This document shows positions 37,081 to 45,170 of a stretch of 64,000 nucleotides of DNA, in pieces. Each line of letters starts with the position of its first letter. Position 1 is the stretch's first letter. The translations under genes and the position numbers were made by a program. The notes below the pieces were generated by a model. The model saw only the letters and a program-made list of their open reading frames with translations, was not told the origin of the DNA and did no database searches. The DNA lies in NCBI RefSeq assembly GCF_006546655.1, contig NZ_VIAQ01000015.1:62001-126000 (forward strand), read 5' to 3'. This stretch comes from Methanolobus vulcani (GTDB taxonomy: Archaea; Halobacteriota; Methanosarcinia; Methanosarcinales; Methanosarcinaceae).

Positions 37081-38052
37081 ATGAAATCAGTATATTATAT
37101 CTGCTGTATTGTAATTCTCCTGGCAATGACAGGTATTGGGTCAGCAGCTAATATTGCAACAGTGCATGGCGTAGCCTATGAATGGAGTACGTTTGATCCT
37201 CTTGACAATGCTATCATTGAGGTAAACTCAACACCTGCACAGTCAATGGTGGCTCCGTATGGTGTATATTCCTTTGAACTGGCAAATGGCACATACACAA
37301 TCACTGCAAGTTATTATGAGGATGATCAGCTTACTTATTATGCAGAGGATGTAATTACAGTTTCAGAAGAAGGAAACTATGTTCTTGATCTATTACTGGT
37401 TCCTTCCTATTCCAGTTCCAATGAATCAGCATCGGATACGGAGAGTTCATCAGATACTAACAGTAATTCTCTTCTTTACGGTTCCATACTGCTTATCGCT
37501 GTTCTTCTTGTTCTTCTTATATCCCAGATGAAACAAAAACCACAAACTTCAAAGCACGCCGGTGTAAAGAAGGAAGAAGTTTATCATGCTGCTGTGGAAG
37601 TTCCTGCTAAGGTTGAACAAAAACCTATACAGCATGAGGAAAAAACAGTGGTCACTGAGATAGAGACTTCAAACACGACAGATATTATGCAGGAACCAGA
37701 GCAGGATATCATCGAATTAGAAGAACCCGATACTAAAATTGAGGAACCTGTGGATGAAATATCTGCTCCTTCCATGAAGTCTGAATCAGTGGTTGAGGGG
37801 CGTGAAACAGTGTCCTCCTCCCCTCAGGAAACGGTTATTTCAAATGAGCCTGTTCCTGCTGACCTTCAGGAAATACTGGACATACTGAAATCCCAGGGAG
37901 GAAGGATGACGCAGAAAGATATGCGTAAGCGCCTGAAGTACTCAGAAGGAAAGGTAAGTCTTATGCTTCTTGATCTTGAGAAGAGGGGTAAGATCCAGAA
38001 ATTCAAGAAAGGGCGTGGTAATGTCCTTTTCCTCGTGGAATCTGAGGAATAA
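37081..38052 (+). CDS. Membrane-anchored winged-helix regulator with extracellular domain, copy 2
   Basis: 323 residues from ATG 37081 (37063 is an in-frame alternative). Signal peptide, PEGA-like outside domain (ATVHGVAYEWSTFDPLDNAIIEVNSTPAQS), membrane helix near residues 137-155 (LYGSILLIAVLLVLLIS), a Glu/Val-rich cytoplasmic linker of about 105 residues, longer than in copy 1, and a C-terminal winged helix (LQEILDILKSQGGRMTQKDMRKRLKYSEGKVSLMLLDLEKRGKIQKFKKGRGNVLFL). The DNA-binding domain is the most conserved part between copies, so both may read similar operators. Followed by the second C-rich RNA. Confidence 0.8.
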   Translation: MKSVYYICCIVILLAMTGIGSAANIATVHGVAYEWSTFDPLDNAIIEVNSTPAQSMVAPYGVYSFELANGTYTITASYYEDDQLTYYAEDVITVSEEGNYVLDLLLVPSYSSSNESASDTESSSDTNSNSLLYGSILLIAVLLVLLISQMKQKPQTSKHAGVKKEEVYHAAVEVPAKVEQKPIQHEEKTVVTEIETSNTTDIMQEPEQDIIELEEPDTKIEEPVDEISAPSMKSESVVEGRETVSSSPQETVISNEPVPADLQEILDILKSQGGRMTQKDMRKRLKYSEGKVSLMLLDLEKRGKIQKFKKGRGNVLFLVESEE

Positions 38053-38310
38053 TTTCTTCTTTTTATGTTATGATTTAATTCCTGATATCCTATATTTGCC
38101 AATTTTTTCCAAAACTATCTTTAATGTGTAATATTCAATGATAACTCTTTAAATGTAGATTAGTTATACTATACGTCATTGATAAGTTTTGAAGTCACTT
38201 ATAACTCTCTGTTTATCTATTATATGCTCTATAAAGCTTCATTACCAAATTCTAACTGATTTTGACTCTTTTTGAAATAAGTATGCTTTTATTTAAAACT
38301 GCTAATTTGG

Positions 38311-38478
38311 GGATTGCTTGTCAGCAGTGAGCTGGCAGGCAACCACCCAAGCTAAGGTGGCACCAACCCCAACCACATCCAGCCTGGTGCCACCAATGTA
38401 CCAACAACCAACAACCCCCCCACTCGTGTAAGGGACACCTGTTACCTATCCATCAGGTGTCTCTTATCCGACACAGAG
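38311..38478 (+). ncRNA. C-rich structured RNA element, copy 2
   Basis: Same order as at 35474: TATA TTTTATTTAAAA (38287-38298); P1 38314-38342, 12 pairs with loop AGTGA; P2 GGTGGCACCA 38356-38365 with TGGTGCCACC 38385-38394; P3 TAAGGGACACCTG 38429-38441 with 38454-38466. The P2 closing pair changes from T-A in copy 1 to A-T here, a compensating change, and P3 differs in sequence while keeping 13 pairs. Loop strings CCCCAACCACATCCAGCC and CCTATCC and the joint TGTACCAACAACC are kept. The tail CCGACACAGAG precedes a small ORF. Confidence 0.7.
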
Positions 38479-38487
38479 GCATGAATT

Positions 38488-38664
38488 ATGAACACTAATA
38501 ACATGCAGATTATGTTTGAAGAGAAAGCTACTGGCGGTTCTACTGAGCAGAGAGGAGCAAACGAACATGAAAATGCAATATCTTCTTTGTGTAGAAAACT
38601 GAATTCAGAACAGATGTGTCGTTTGATCAGAATCTCTCCGTCAGAGTATGTGGGGGAGAAATAA
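38488..38664 (+). CDS. Small hypothetical protein after C-rich RNA, copy 2
   Basis: 58 residues, MNTNNMQIMFEEKATGGSTE..., ending RISPSEYVGEK. The purine-rich CAGAGG at 38474-38479, nine bases before ATG 38488, is a likely ribosome site and overlaps the conserved RNA tail. It is unlike the small protein after copy 1, so the RNA, not the protein, is the shared part. No family recognised; could be a short regulatory or leader peptide. Confidence 0.5.
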   Translation: MNTNNMQIMFEEKATGGSTEQRGANEHENAISSLCRKLNSEQMCRLIRISPSEYVGEK

Positions 38665-38761
38665 GTTGTTACCTACGGCAATTTGATAAAATATAATTAT
38701 ATACAATTTAATATTTATTATAGGGTATTATGATAAACACGGGAATGATTTGAGGTATATC

Positions 38762-39517
38762 ATGGACGAGAATCTCAATAATACTGAACAAGAAAAACAG
38801 CCGCAAAATGGCACTCCAGATACTCTCATGCGTCTTACAGACGTATGGAAGATCTACAAAATGGGAGAGGTCGAGTTTGCAGCACTAAAAGGTATTGATC
38901 TGGAGATCATGCATGGTGAATTTGTAGTTATACTTGGTCCAAGTGGAAGCGGTAAGAGTACAATGATGAACCTTCTGGGCTGCCTTGATCTCCCAAGCAA
39001 GGGAGTTGTTGAACTCAACAACAAGGACATTGCTAAAATGAAAGAATCCGAGCTTGCCCAGATAAGGGGCCAGTTAATTGGTTTCATTTTCCAGACATTC
39101 AACCTGCTTCCTACATTAAACACCATTGAAAATGTGATGCTGCCTCTTGAATTTCAGGAAGCAGATCCGGATGAATCATGGAAAAGAGCAGAGGAACTCT
39201 TAGATGTAGTAAGTCTTGGAAATAAAAAATACAATCTTCCTTCCCAATTATCAGGAGGACAGAGGCAGAGGGTTGCTATTGCACGATCACTTGCAGTAGA
39301 TCCGAAAGTAATCCTTGCGGATGAACCAACTGGTAACCTCGACAGTGAAACAGGAAATTACATACTTGAATTCCTGGACGATCTTCACAGAAGAGAAGGC
39401 AAGACAATCATAATGATTACTCACGACCCGGAACTGACAAAGTATGCGGATCGTGTTGTTCATATCAAAGACGGAATGGTCGATAATATAGAGATAATAA
39501 AGCGTGAAGCAATGTGA
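38762..39517 (+). CDS. ABC transporter ATP-binding protein (MacB/LolD type)
   Basis: 251 residues. Walker [16 protein letters not shown] near residue 57, Q-loop [23 protein letters not shown], signature [16 protein letters not shown], Walker [18 protein letters not shown] and H-loop [14 protein letters not shown]. The DEPTGNLDS string marks the LolD/MacB subfamily, whose members work with FtsX-type permeases to move proteins, lipids or peptides by mechanotransmission. ATG 38762 has GAGGTAT upstream and is preferred to TTG 38750. The stop overlaps the next gene's earliest start, so 38762-42155 is one operon. Confidence 0.92.
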   Translation: MDENLNNTEQEKQPQNGTPDTLMRLTDVWKIYKMGEVEFAALKGIDLEIMHGEFVVILGPSGSGKSTMMNLLGCLDLPSKGVVELNNKDIAKMKESELAQIRGQLIGFIFQTFNLLPTLNTIENVMLPLEFQEADPDESWKRAEELLDVVSLGNKKYNLPSQLSGGQRQRVAIARSLAVDPKVILADEPTGNLDSETGNYILEFLDDLHRREGKTIIMITHDPELTKYADRVVHIKDGMVDNIEIIKREAM

Positions 39518-39522
39518 TAAAA

Positions 39523-40893
39523 ATGAAAAAAATTCTATTATTAATGTTAGTATTGCTGCTGCCAATAAGTAATGCAGCAGCAAGTTTAAGCGCAGCTGCA
39601 TCTGGAGTGAGTGTGGATCTGATGACTCAGAGTCCCTATCCTGCAAGACCAGGTGAAACAGTAGAATTGACAGTTAGTCTTCAGAACCAGGGAAGTAGCG
39701 ATCTCTCTGATATAACTGTTAGTGTAGATGCCGAATATCCTTTTAGTCAGGTATCCGGTGAGTCCTTGACCAAGACGATTTCTTTCCTTGAAGCTCGTCA
39801 GGACGAGGAAGATGCAACACTTATAAAATTTAAGCTAAAAGTAGATTCAGATGTATCAGATGGCACTTACGATGTAGATGTAATTGTAAAAGACAGTGAC
39901 TCAGATTCAAGTTCCCGCACAACCCTCGAAGTTGAAGTACAGGGTAAGGAGTATGCACAGATTGTTACCATAAGTGATTCAAGCATCGATGTTGCAACTG
40001 TAGAACCTCTTGAGTTTGTCATAACCAATACAGGTTCATCAGATCTACAGAATATAGAGGTTTCATGGGAAGAGGCAACCGGTGTAGTTCTGCCTGTATA
40101 TTCATCTAATACTAAGTACATAAATTCCCTGGGTGTCGGTGAATCTGCCACAGTGGTATACTCTGTGATGGCAGATGTAGATGCGGATCCAGGATTGTAT
40201 CAGCTTGATATCACACTTGAGTTTGAGGATTATGACTCCGACACGACCTTGATAGAAACGAAAGCCGGTCTGTTTGTAGGAGGCACCACTGACTTTGACC
40301 TGAGTTATTCCGAAAGTGACGAAGGTGAAGTTTCACTGTCCCTTGCAAACGTAGGTAACAATGAGGCTTACTCTGTAAAGGTATCAATACCTGAACAGGA
40401 CAATTTCCAGGCAACAGGAAGTACCTCAACAATTGTCGGTAACCTTGAGAAAGGTGACTATACAATCACCTCATTCTCAATAAGTCAGACCAGTTCAATG
40501 TCTTCAATGGATGAAGACTCTGATGATGGAACTGCCAGTGCAGAACCTGGTGAGATGACAGAAGAGGACATGGAGGCCATGCAGGAAGAAATGGAAGCAA
40601 AGAGTGAGCTCCTTGTCAACATTGAATACACAGACTCTGCAGGTCAGAGGCACACCGTTGAAAAGGCTGTTCAGATCGAGGAATTGACTGGCGGCACAAT
40701 GGGAGATATGGCCGGCGGACCAGGAGGTCAGAGCTCATCATCTAACAGTTACCTGTTGTACGGTGCTGTTGCACTGGTAGTAGTAGTTGTAGGATTCAAT
40801 TACAGAAAGAAGAAGATGATGAAAGCAGGTAACTATGTTCCACTCAACGTAGAGCTAAGAAATCTCAAGGCTAAAATACTGAAGAAGGACTAA
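39523..40893 (+). CDS. COG1361-like surface protein with NEW3-type domains, partner of ABC exporter
   Basis: 456 residues. Signal peptide (MKKILLLMLVLLLPISNAAA), several beta-sandwich repeats typical of NPCBM-associated NEW3/CARDB domains (PARPGETVELTVSLQNQGSSDLSDITVSVD, and VEPLEFVITNTGSSDLQNIEVSWE), a Met/Glu/Ser-rich acidic stalk (about 325-370) and a C-terminal membrane helix YLLYGAVALVVVVVGFNY followed by RKKKMMK. So it faces outside with a short basic tail inside. It sits between the ATPase and the permease genes; a periplasm-like adaptor role is inferred. Confidence 0.85.
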   Translation: MKKILLLMLVLLLPISNAAASLSAAASGVSVDLMTQSPYPARPGETVELTVSLQNQGSSDLSDITVSVDAEYPFSQVSGESLTKTISFLEARQDEEDATLIKFKLKVDSDVSDGTYDVDVIVKDSDSDSSSRTTLEVEVQGKEYAQIVTISDSSIDVATVEPLEFVITNTGSSDLQNIEVSWEEATGVVLPVYSSNTKYINSLGVGESATVVYSVMADVDADPGLYQLDITLEFEDYDSDTTLIETKAGLFVGGTTDFDLSYSESDEGEVSLSLANVGNNEAYSVKVSIPEQDNFQATGSTSTIVGNLEKGDYTITSFSISQTSSMSSMDEDSDDGTASAEPGEMTEEDMEAMQEEMEAKSELLVNIEYTDSAGQRHTVEKAVQIEELTGGTMGDMAGGPGGQSSSSNSYLLYGAVALVVVVVGFNYRKKKMMKAGNYVPLNVELRNLKAKILKKD

Positions 40894-40895
40894 AA

Positions 40896-42155
40896 ATGAG
40901 GCGCAGTACCTATATCAAGCTTGCTACTAACATCCTGGTTCACAGCAAGATCAGAAGCTGGCTCACTATAATAGGTATCGTCATAGGTGTAGGATCAGTT
41001 GTCACCATCATGGCACTGAGTGATAGTATGGCTGCAGATATGGAAGAACAATTTGCAGATATGGACCTTACTTTGATTCAGATAACTCCTGGTTATTCCC
41101 ATGCATCATCTGGAGGGCCAGGAGGAGGAGGTCCGCCTGGCATGGGAGGTAGTTCGTCAAGTGCTTCCTCCGATGACGATGACCCGGAGTTGACAAAAAA
41201 GGATATACAGGCCTTAAAAGCGGTTGACAACTTAGATTACATCTATGGAGAGATATCCGGCAGTGATCTGGAAGTTTACTTCATGGGTGAGACTGCGGAT
41301 CTTTCGATAACAGGTGTTGATAGTCAGGTGTGGCAATACACCGTAACCTATGAGCTGGAATCCGGCAGATTGCTGGATGCCTCTGATGCTAACGTCTTTG
41401 TAATAGGATATGGTATAGCTCATGACATGTTTGACGATGAAGTCGGCCTGAACCGTGTGTTAACCATCGAAGGTAAATCCTACAGGGTCGTCGGCATACT
41501 GGCAGAAGATGAAGATGACAATTCAATATTCATGCCGATAGATGCAGCAGTTGAGATCATTGAAGACGCAGAAGATGGTGTATATGATACTATTGTCGTA
41601 AAAGCATCTGATGTAGATTACGTTGAAACGGCCGTTGACGATATCGAAGAACGTTTGATGCTATCAAGAGGTATCATGGACGAAGATGACAGGGATTTCT
41701 CTGTTTCAGATTCATTATCACGGGCAGAATCTGCCAGTGAGATGATGGAGTCCATGACAATATTCCTTGGAGCCATAGCAGGAGTTTCACTTCTTGTGGG
41801 TTCTGTGGGTATTGCGAACACGATGTTCACATCAGTAATGGAAAAAACCAAGGAAATAGGAACTATGAAAGCTATCGGTGCCAAGAACGGAGATATTTTG
41901 ATGATATTCCTGTTCAACTCAGCGCTTGTAGGCTTTGTCGGAGGTGTGCTTGGTATAATACTAAGTCTTGTGCTGACATCGCTGATGCCGTACCTTGGAA
42001 TTTCTATGATGCGCTCATCCATGGGTATGACCGTTGCTCCATATCTGATGGTGCTGGGTATCTCCATTGCGGTGCTTATAGGAGTAATATCAGGTATTAT
42101 CCCGGCATACAATGCTTCAAAGATGAAGCCGGTAGATGCACTGAGATACGAATAA
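40896..42155 (+). CDS. ABC transporter permease (MacB/FtsX type)
   Basis: 419 residues. First membrane helix near residues 22-43 (IRSWLTIIGIVIGVGSVVTIMAL), a large outside domain of about 230 residues (MacB-PCD-like, with a Gly/Ser/Asp-rich insert near 70-95), then three C-terminal membrane helices (MTIFLGAIAGVSLLVGSVGIANTMFTSVMEKTKEIGTMKAIGAKNGDI, GGVLGIILSLVLTSL and VLGISIAVLIGVISGIIPAYNASKMKPVDALRYE). The EIGTMKAIGA and P-A-x-x-A-S-K-M-x-P-V-D-A-L-R motifs are typical. It starts two bases after the surface-protein gene. Confidence 0.92.
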   Translation: MRRSTYIKLATNILVHSKIRSWLTIIGIVIGVGSVVTIMALSDSMAADMEEQFADMDLTLIQITPGYSHASSGGPGGGGPPGMGGSSSSASSDDDDPELTKKDIQALKAVDNLDYIYGEISGSDLEVYFMGETADLSITGVDSQVWQYTVTYELESGRLLDASDANVFVIGYGIAHDMFDDEVGLNRVLTIEGKSYRVVGILAEDEDDNSIFMPIDAAVEIIEDAEDGVYDTIVVKASDVDYVETAVDDIEERLMLSRGIMDEDDRDFSVSDSLSRAESASEMMESMTIFLGAIAGVSLLVGSVGIANTMFTSVMEKTKEIGTMKAIGAKNGDILMIFLFNSALVGFVGGVLGIILSLVLTSLMPYLGISMMRSSMGMTVAPYLMVLGISIAVLIGVISGIIPAYNASKMKPVDALRYE

Positions 42156-42335
42156 GTATAGTAAGTCAAAGCAAAACCAGAACTTAAGATTCCTTTCCTG
42201 AAGGGAATCGATGGGTTTCATATGAGGCTTCCTGCTTCATATGATGCTTTACTATATTCAGGAACAAGTGGGGTAAGTAAGAGAAAATGAACATGATCGA
42301 ATAGAGTATCGTATAGAAAATTAAGGTGAAATGCT

Positions 42336-43412
42336 ATGAAGAAACTGATATTGTCTACTTTTGTGGCACTTGTACTAATGTTTTCAGCCTACGCCGTGGC
42401 TGTTGAAAATGACGATGCGACTCTATCCTTTTCTTCTGTTTCCATAGAGGATGGTGTTTCAGGTCGCATGCATGCAAAAGCCCAGCAGATATATGCGACT
42501 GGCCAGCAGTTCTTTAGTTCCCAGATGGCTCAGAGATTAGGATTCAGTCAGGGTCAGATGCAGAGTTCTCAAAATATGCAGACCCCGCAATCGACCCAAA
42601 CTCCGCAGAACAACATGCAAAACCAGAAATCACAAAATCAGCAGAACATGCAGAATATGATGCAACAGGGTCAAATGAATACTGCTCCTTCTAGCATGCC
42701 TGCCCAGAATGTTCCTATGCAGCAGCCAGTTCCAAGGATGCAGCAGGAAATGATGGACAGGGAAGATCTGATGGATTTCCTGCGGGAGAATACTTTCTCA
42801 GTAACAGATGTCTCTGGATTACAGGAATATGTCACTCCTTATGCAGATGCAGTTCAGGATTATCTTGACGATGAAGACCTCGATGATGAGGATGAGATAT
42901 ATGAGGCTGCTGTTGAATGGATATGGGTATCTGATAGTACCTTGAACGGCCAGCAGGAAAAATGGTTGACTCCAACTGAGTTCCTTGAGGAAACTCCTGA
43001 CTATGATTCAAACCCGGTTCCCGGTGAGATAGTAAGCGACTGTGAAGATCAGGCCAATACTCTAGCATCATTGCTTATAGGCTCCGGCGAATATGACAAG
43101 AGCGAAGTAAGGGTTGCCATAGGTCTTGTGAACTTTGACGGTAGTACCGGCGGACACGCATGGGTAGAGGTCTACGAGGACGGAGAATGGTTCCCAGTGG
43201 ATGCTACAGTAGGTCCATACTATGACGATGACGAGGAAGAAGTGATCTATCCCGATGACTATGAGGATATAGACTTCGATTATTTCCAGGATGAAGAATA
43301 CTCTGTCGTGGAAATATGGTACTACTACAACAACGAGTACTTCATGGACATGAGTTCGGGTACAGGAGATGCTCCGGATAACTGGGATGAAACACCATCC
43401 GGTTATAACTGA
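42336..43412 (+). CDS. Secreted transglutaminase-like protein with Gln/Met/Asn-rich linker
   Basis: 358 residues with a signal peptide (to about residue 23). Residues 65-140 are dominated by Gln, Asn, Met and Ser (QNMQTPQSTQTPQNNMQNQ), a low-complexity linker. The C-terminal 200 residues hold a transglutaminase-like core: Cys in SDCEDQANTLASLLIGSG, His in GGHAWVEVYEDGEW and Asp in PVDATVGPYY form the expected triad. The surface is very acidic near the end. The gene follows the MacB-like operon after 180 bases with inverted repeats. Such proteins cross-link or hydrolyse peptide bonds; the target here is unknown. Confidence 0.8.
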   Translation: MKKLILSTFVALVLMFSAYAVAVENDDATLSFSSVSIEDGVSGRMHAKAQQIYATGQQFFSSQMAQRLGFSQGQMQSSQNMQTPQSTQTPQNNMQNQKSQNQQNMQNMMQQGQMNTAPSSMPAQNVPMQQPVPRMQQEMMDREDLMDFLRENTFSVTDVSGLQEYVTPYADAVQDYLDDEDLDDEDEIYEAAVEWIWVSDSTLNGQQEKWLTPTEFLEETPDYDSNPVPGEIVSDCEDQANTLASLLIGSGEYDKSEVRVAIGLVNFDGSTGGHAWVEVYEDGEWFPVDATVGPYYDDDEEEVIYPDDYEDIDFDYFQDEEYSVVEIWYYYNNEYFMDMSSGTGDAPDNWDETPSGYN

Positions 43413-43601
43413 GCATTTTCTTCTTTTTTTATTTTATTAAAAACTATTTTTGATTTTAAATATGTTTATATCTCAACAAAGATATTTTATCTTGTACTAA
43501 TAATGTGTTTTAGCACTAAAGTGATAGAATTAAGCATGTATATGTAACGTTCTTCAGTATGTTCGTTGTATTAATCATGCTTGTATTTTTGTGGTGGTAT
43601 A

Positions 43602-44561
43602 ATGGTTGTAACTAATAAAATGTGGAAACATTTAATGATTCTATTTCTTGTTGTATTGCTCTCAATTAGCTATACAAGTGCTGCAACTGATGCGTTTGAA
43701 GAATATGCAGAAGATTCTCATTTCATAGCTAGCAGAGGAAATTTGCCTGATACAATTGATCAGGAATGGAAGAATACAATTGTTGATTGCTGGTCAAATC
43801 TTCCTGATTCTTTTTCTTATTACAAATTTGATGAAGCTCTATACGGATTTGCATCGAATAGTGAGTTCATAATAGTTGAGCTGAAATCAGAATGCAAAGG
43901 AAAGATCAACGATTCCAGAATCGATCAGTTGTACCAGAAAATCGAAGCTCATTGTGAAGAAAATTCAGGTTTAAGTGAAGTTCCTGTTGTTTTTATGTGG
44001 GCAGAAGATGAAGAAGATTTGAAATTTGAATACGATCCGGATGCATTTGAAAAAGCAAAAAATAGTTCATGGTTTGTAGCTTCTATGGGAACTGTTCCAG
44101 AATTTGCTGATGAGGGTGAATGGCTGGAATGGTCTGAGAAAATTCATGAAGCCAGGCTCATCTTTGAACTTCAATCTTATAATCCTTCAAACGGTGGTCC
44201 TCTTTTGTCATTTGGATTCAAAAAATATAGTGGATATATTGAAGTTGGGGTCAATAAAGAAACGCCGGATATTGTAAATGATTCATCTCTAAACGAAATA
44301 TACCAAACAATTGATGAACACTTTGAAGATGCAGGTATAAGTGATATTCCAGTTGTTTTTGTGTGGGAACTACCAGCACAAACAGACGAGGCTTTGGAAG
44401 AGGAACCACCTTCTATGGAAAAGGATACTTCTCAAACGGTAGAAAATCCCACTGAAAACGAAACTACTGATGACAATCAAGAAGCTTCACAAACCACGCC
44501 GGGTTTCACTTCTATCATGCTCATTCTCTGTCTGTTGATAGTAACTCGATTTATTGAATGA
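43602..44561 (+). CDS. Surface protein with internal repeat and PGF-CTERM-like anchor
   Basis: 319 residues from ATG 43602, with GGTGGT a few bases upstream. Signal peptide to about residue 28. Two diverged repeats of about 115 residues: SHFIASRGNLPDTI with LYQKIEAHCEENSGLSEVPVVFMW, then SWFVASMGTVPEFADEGEW with IYQTIDEHFEDAGISDIPVVFVW. A Thr/Glu-rich stalk is followed by TTPGFTSIMLILCLLIVTRF, which matches the PGF-CTERM archaeosortase signal in form. The repeat family is not recognised. Likely processed and lipid-anchored on the outside. Confidence 0.75.
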   Translation: MVVTNKMWKHLMILFLVVLLSISYTSAATDAFEEYAEDSHFIASRGNLPDTIDQEWKNTIVDCWSNLPDSFSYYKFDEALYGFASNSEFIIVELKSECKGKINDSRIDQLYQKIEAHCEENSGLSEVPVVFMWAEDEEDLKFEYDPDAFEKAKNSSWFVASMGTVPEFADEGEWLEWSEKIHEARLIFELQSYNPSNGGPLLSFGFKKYSGYIEVGVNKETPDIVNDSSLNEIYQTIDEHFEDAGISDIPVVFVWELPAQTDEALEEEPPSMEKDTSQTVENPTENETTDDNQEASQTTPGFTSIMLILCLLIVTRFIE

Positions 44562-44628
44562 TATCAGAATACTCATTCTGACGGGATAAAAGTATCATTT
44601 GTCCTTTTTATTTTTCATTTAGATTAGC

Positions 44629-44678
44629 TTTATATATTAGTTTCACGTTAAACCAATTAGTTTTACATGAAACTAATT
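44629..44678 (+). promoter_or_regulatory. marR promoter with two overlapping palindromic operators
   Basis: TATA-like TTTATATATTAG at about 44629-44640. Site 2, AATTAGTTT-N6-AAACTAATT (44655-44678), is a perfect inverted repeat with nine-base arms; site 1 (44636-44657) is a weaker version, ATTAGTTT-N6-AAACCAAT. Both lie on the predicted start region just before the MarR gene, as expected for self-repression. Confidence 0.7.
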
Positions 44679-44692
44679 AAAACGGGAATAAT

Positions 44693-45166
44693 ATGAAGCA
44701 GTCTGAAAGAATCGGTGCAAAGATCGCATACATCTTTTCGCACAACCATCGGTATATCGAGAGAGCGCTTGAATCATACAACCTGAAAGGTCCGATGTTT
44801 GCATTTTTGCTTACACTCTCGCATAAAGATGGTTGCTCTCAGGAATGTCTGGCACGTTATCTCAAATTTAGCAAAGCCACGGCAACCAGGGTTATAACAA
44901 CGCTTGAAAAACAAGGTTATGTCTATCGTGAGAAGGATGAGGATGACAGGCGTATATACCGGGTTTTCATCTCTGATGAAGGCAGGGGACTTATTCCGGC
45001 GATAAACAGTGCTCTTCAGGAATGGAATGATATTTTTCTTTCAGATCTGTCTGATGAAGAGGAGCAAATCTTCAGAAATCTCCTCGATAAAACAAAAAAT
45101 ACCCTTGTGGAATTTGACAGGAAATCATCTAAACAAATGAAAAACAATTACCAGATTTCAGGATAA
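44693..45166 (+). CDS. MarR-family transcriptional regulator
   Basis: 157 residues. The winged-helix core is CSQECLARYLKFSKATATRVITTLEKQGYVYREKDEDDRRIYRVFISDEGRGL at about residues 44-97, with the D-x-R wing motif (DEDDRR) typical of MarR proteins that respond to small aromatic or toxic ligands. Flanking helices form the dimer. The gene lies four bases ahead of a MATE efflux pump, and palindromic operators sit in the promoter; likely a drug- or metabolite-responsive repressor of the pair. Confidence 0.9.
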   Translation: MKQSERIGAKIAYIFSHNHRYIERALESYNLKGPMFAFLLTLSHKDGCSQECLARYLKFSKATATRVITTLEKQGYVYREKDEDDRRIYRVFISDEGRGLIPAINSALQEWNDIFLSDLSDEEEQIFRNLLDKTKNTLVEFDRKSSKQMKNNYQISG

Positions 45167-45170
45167 CATC

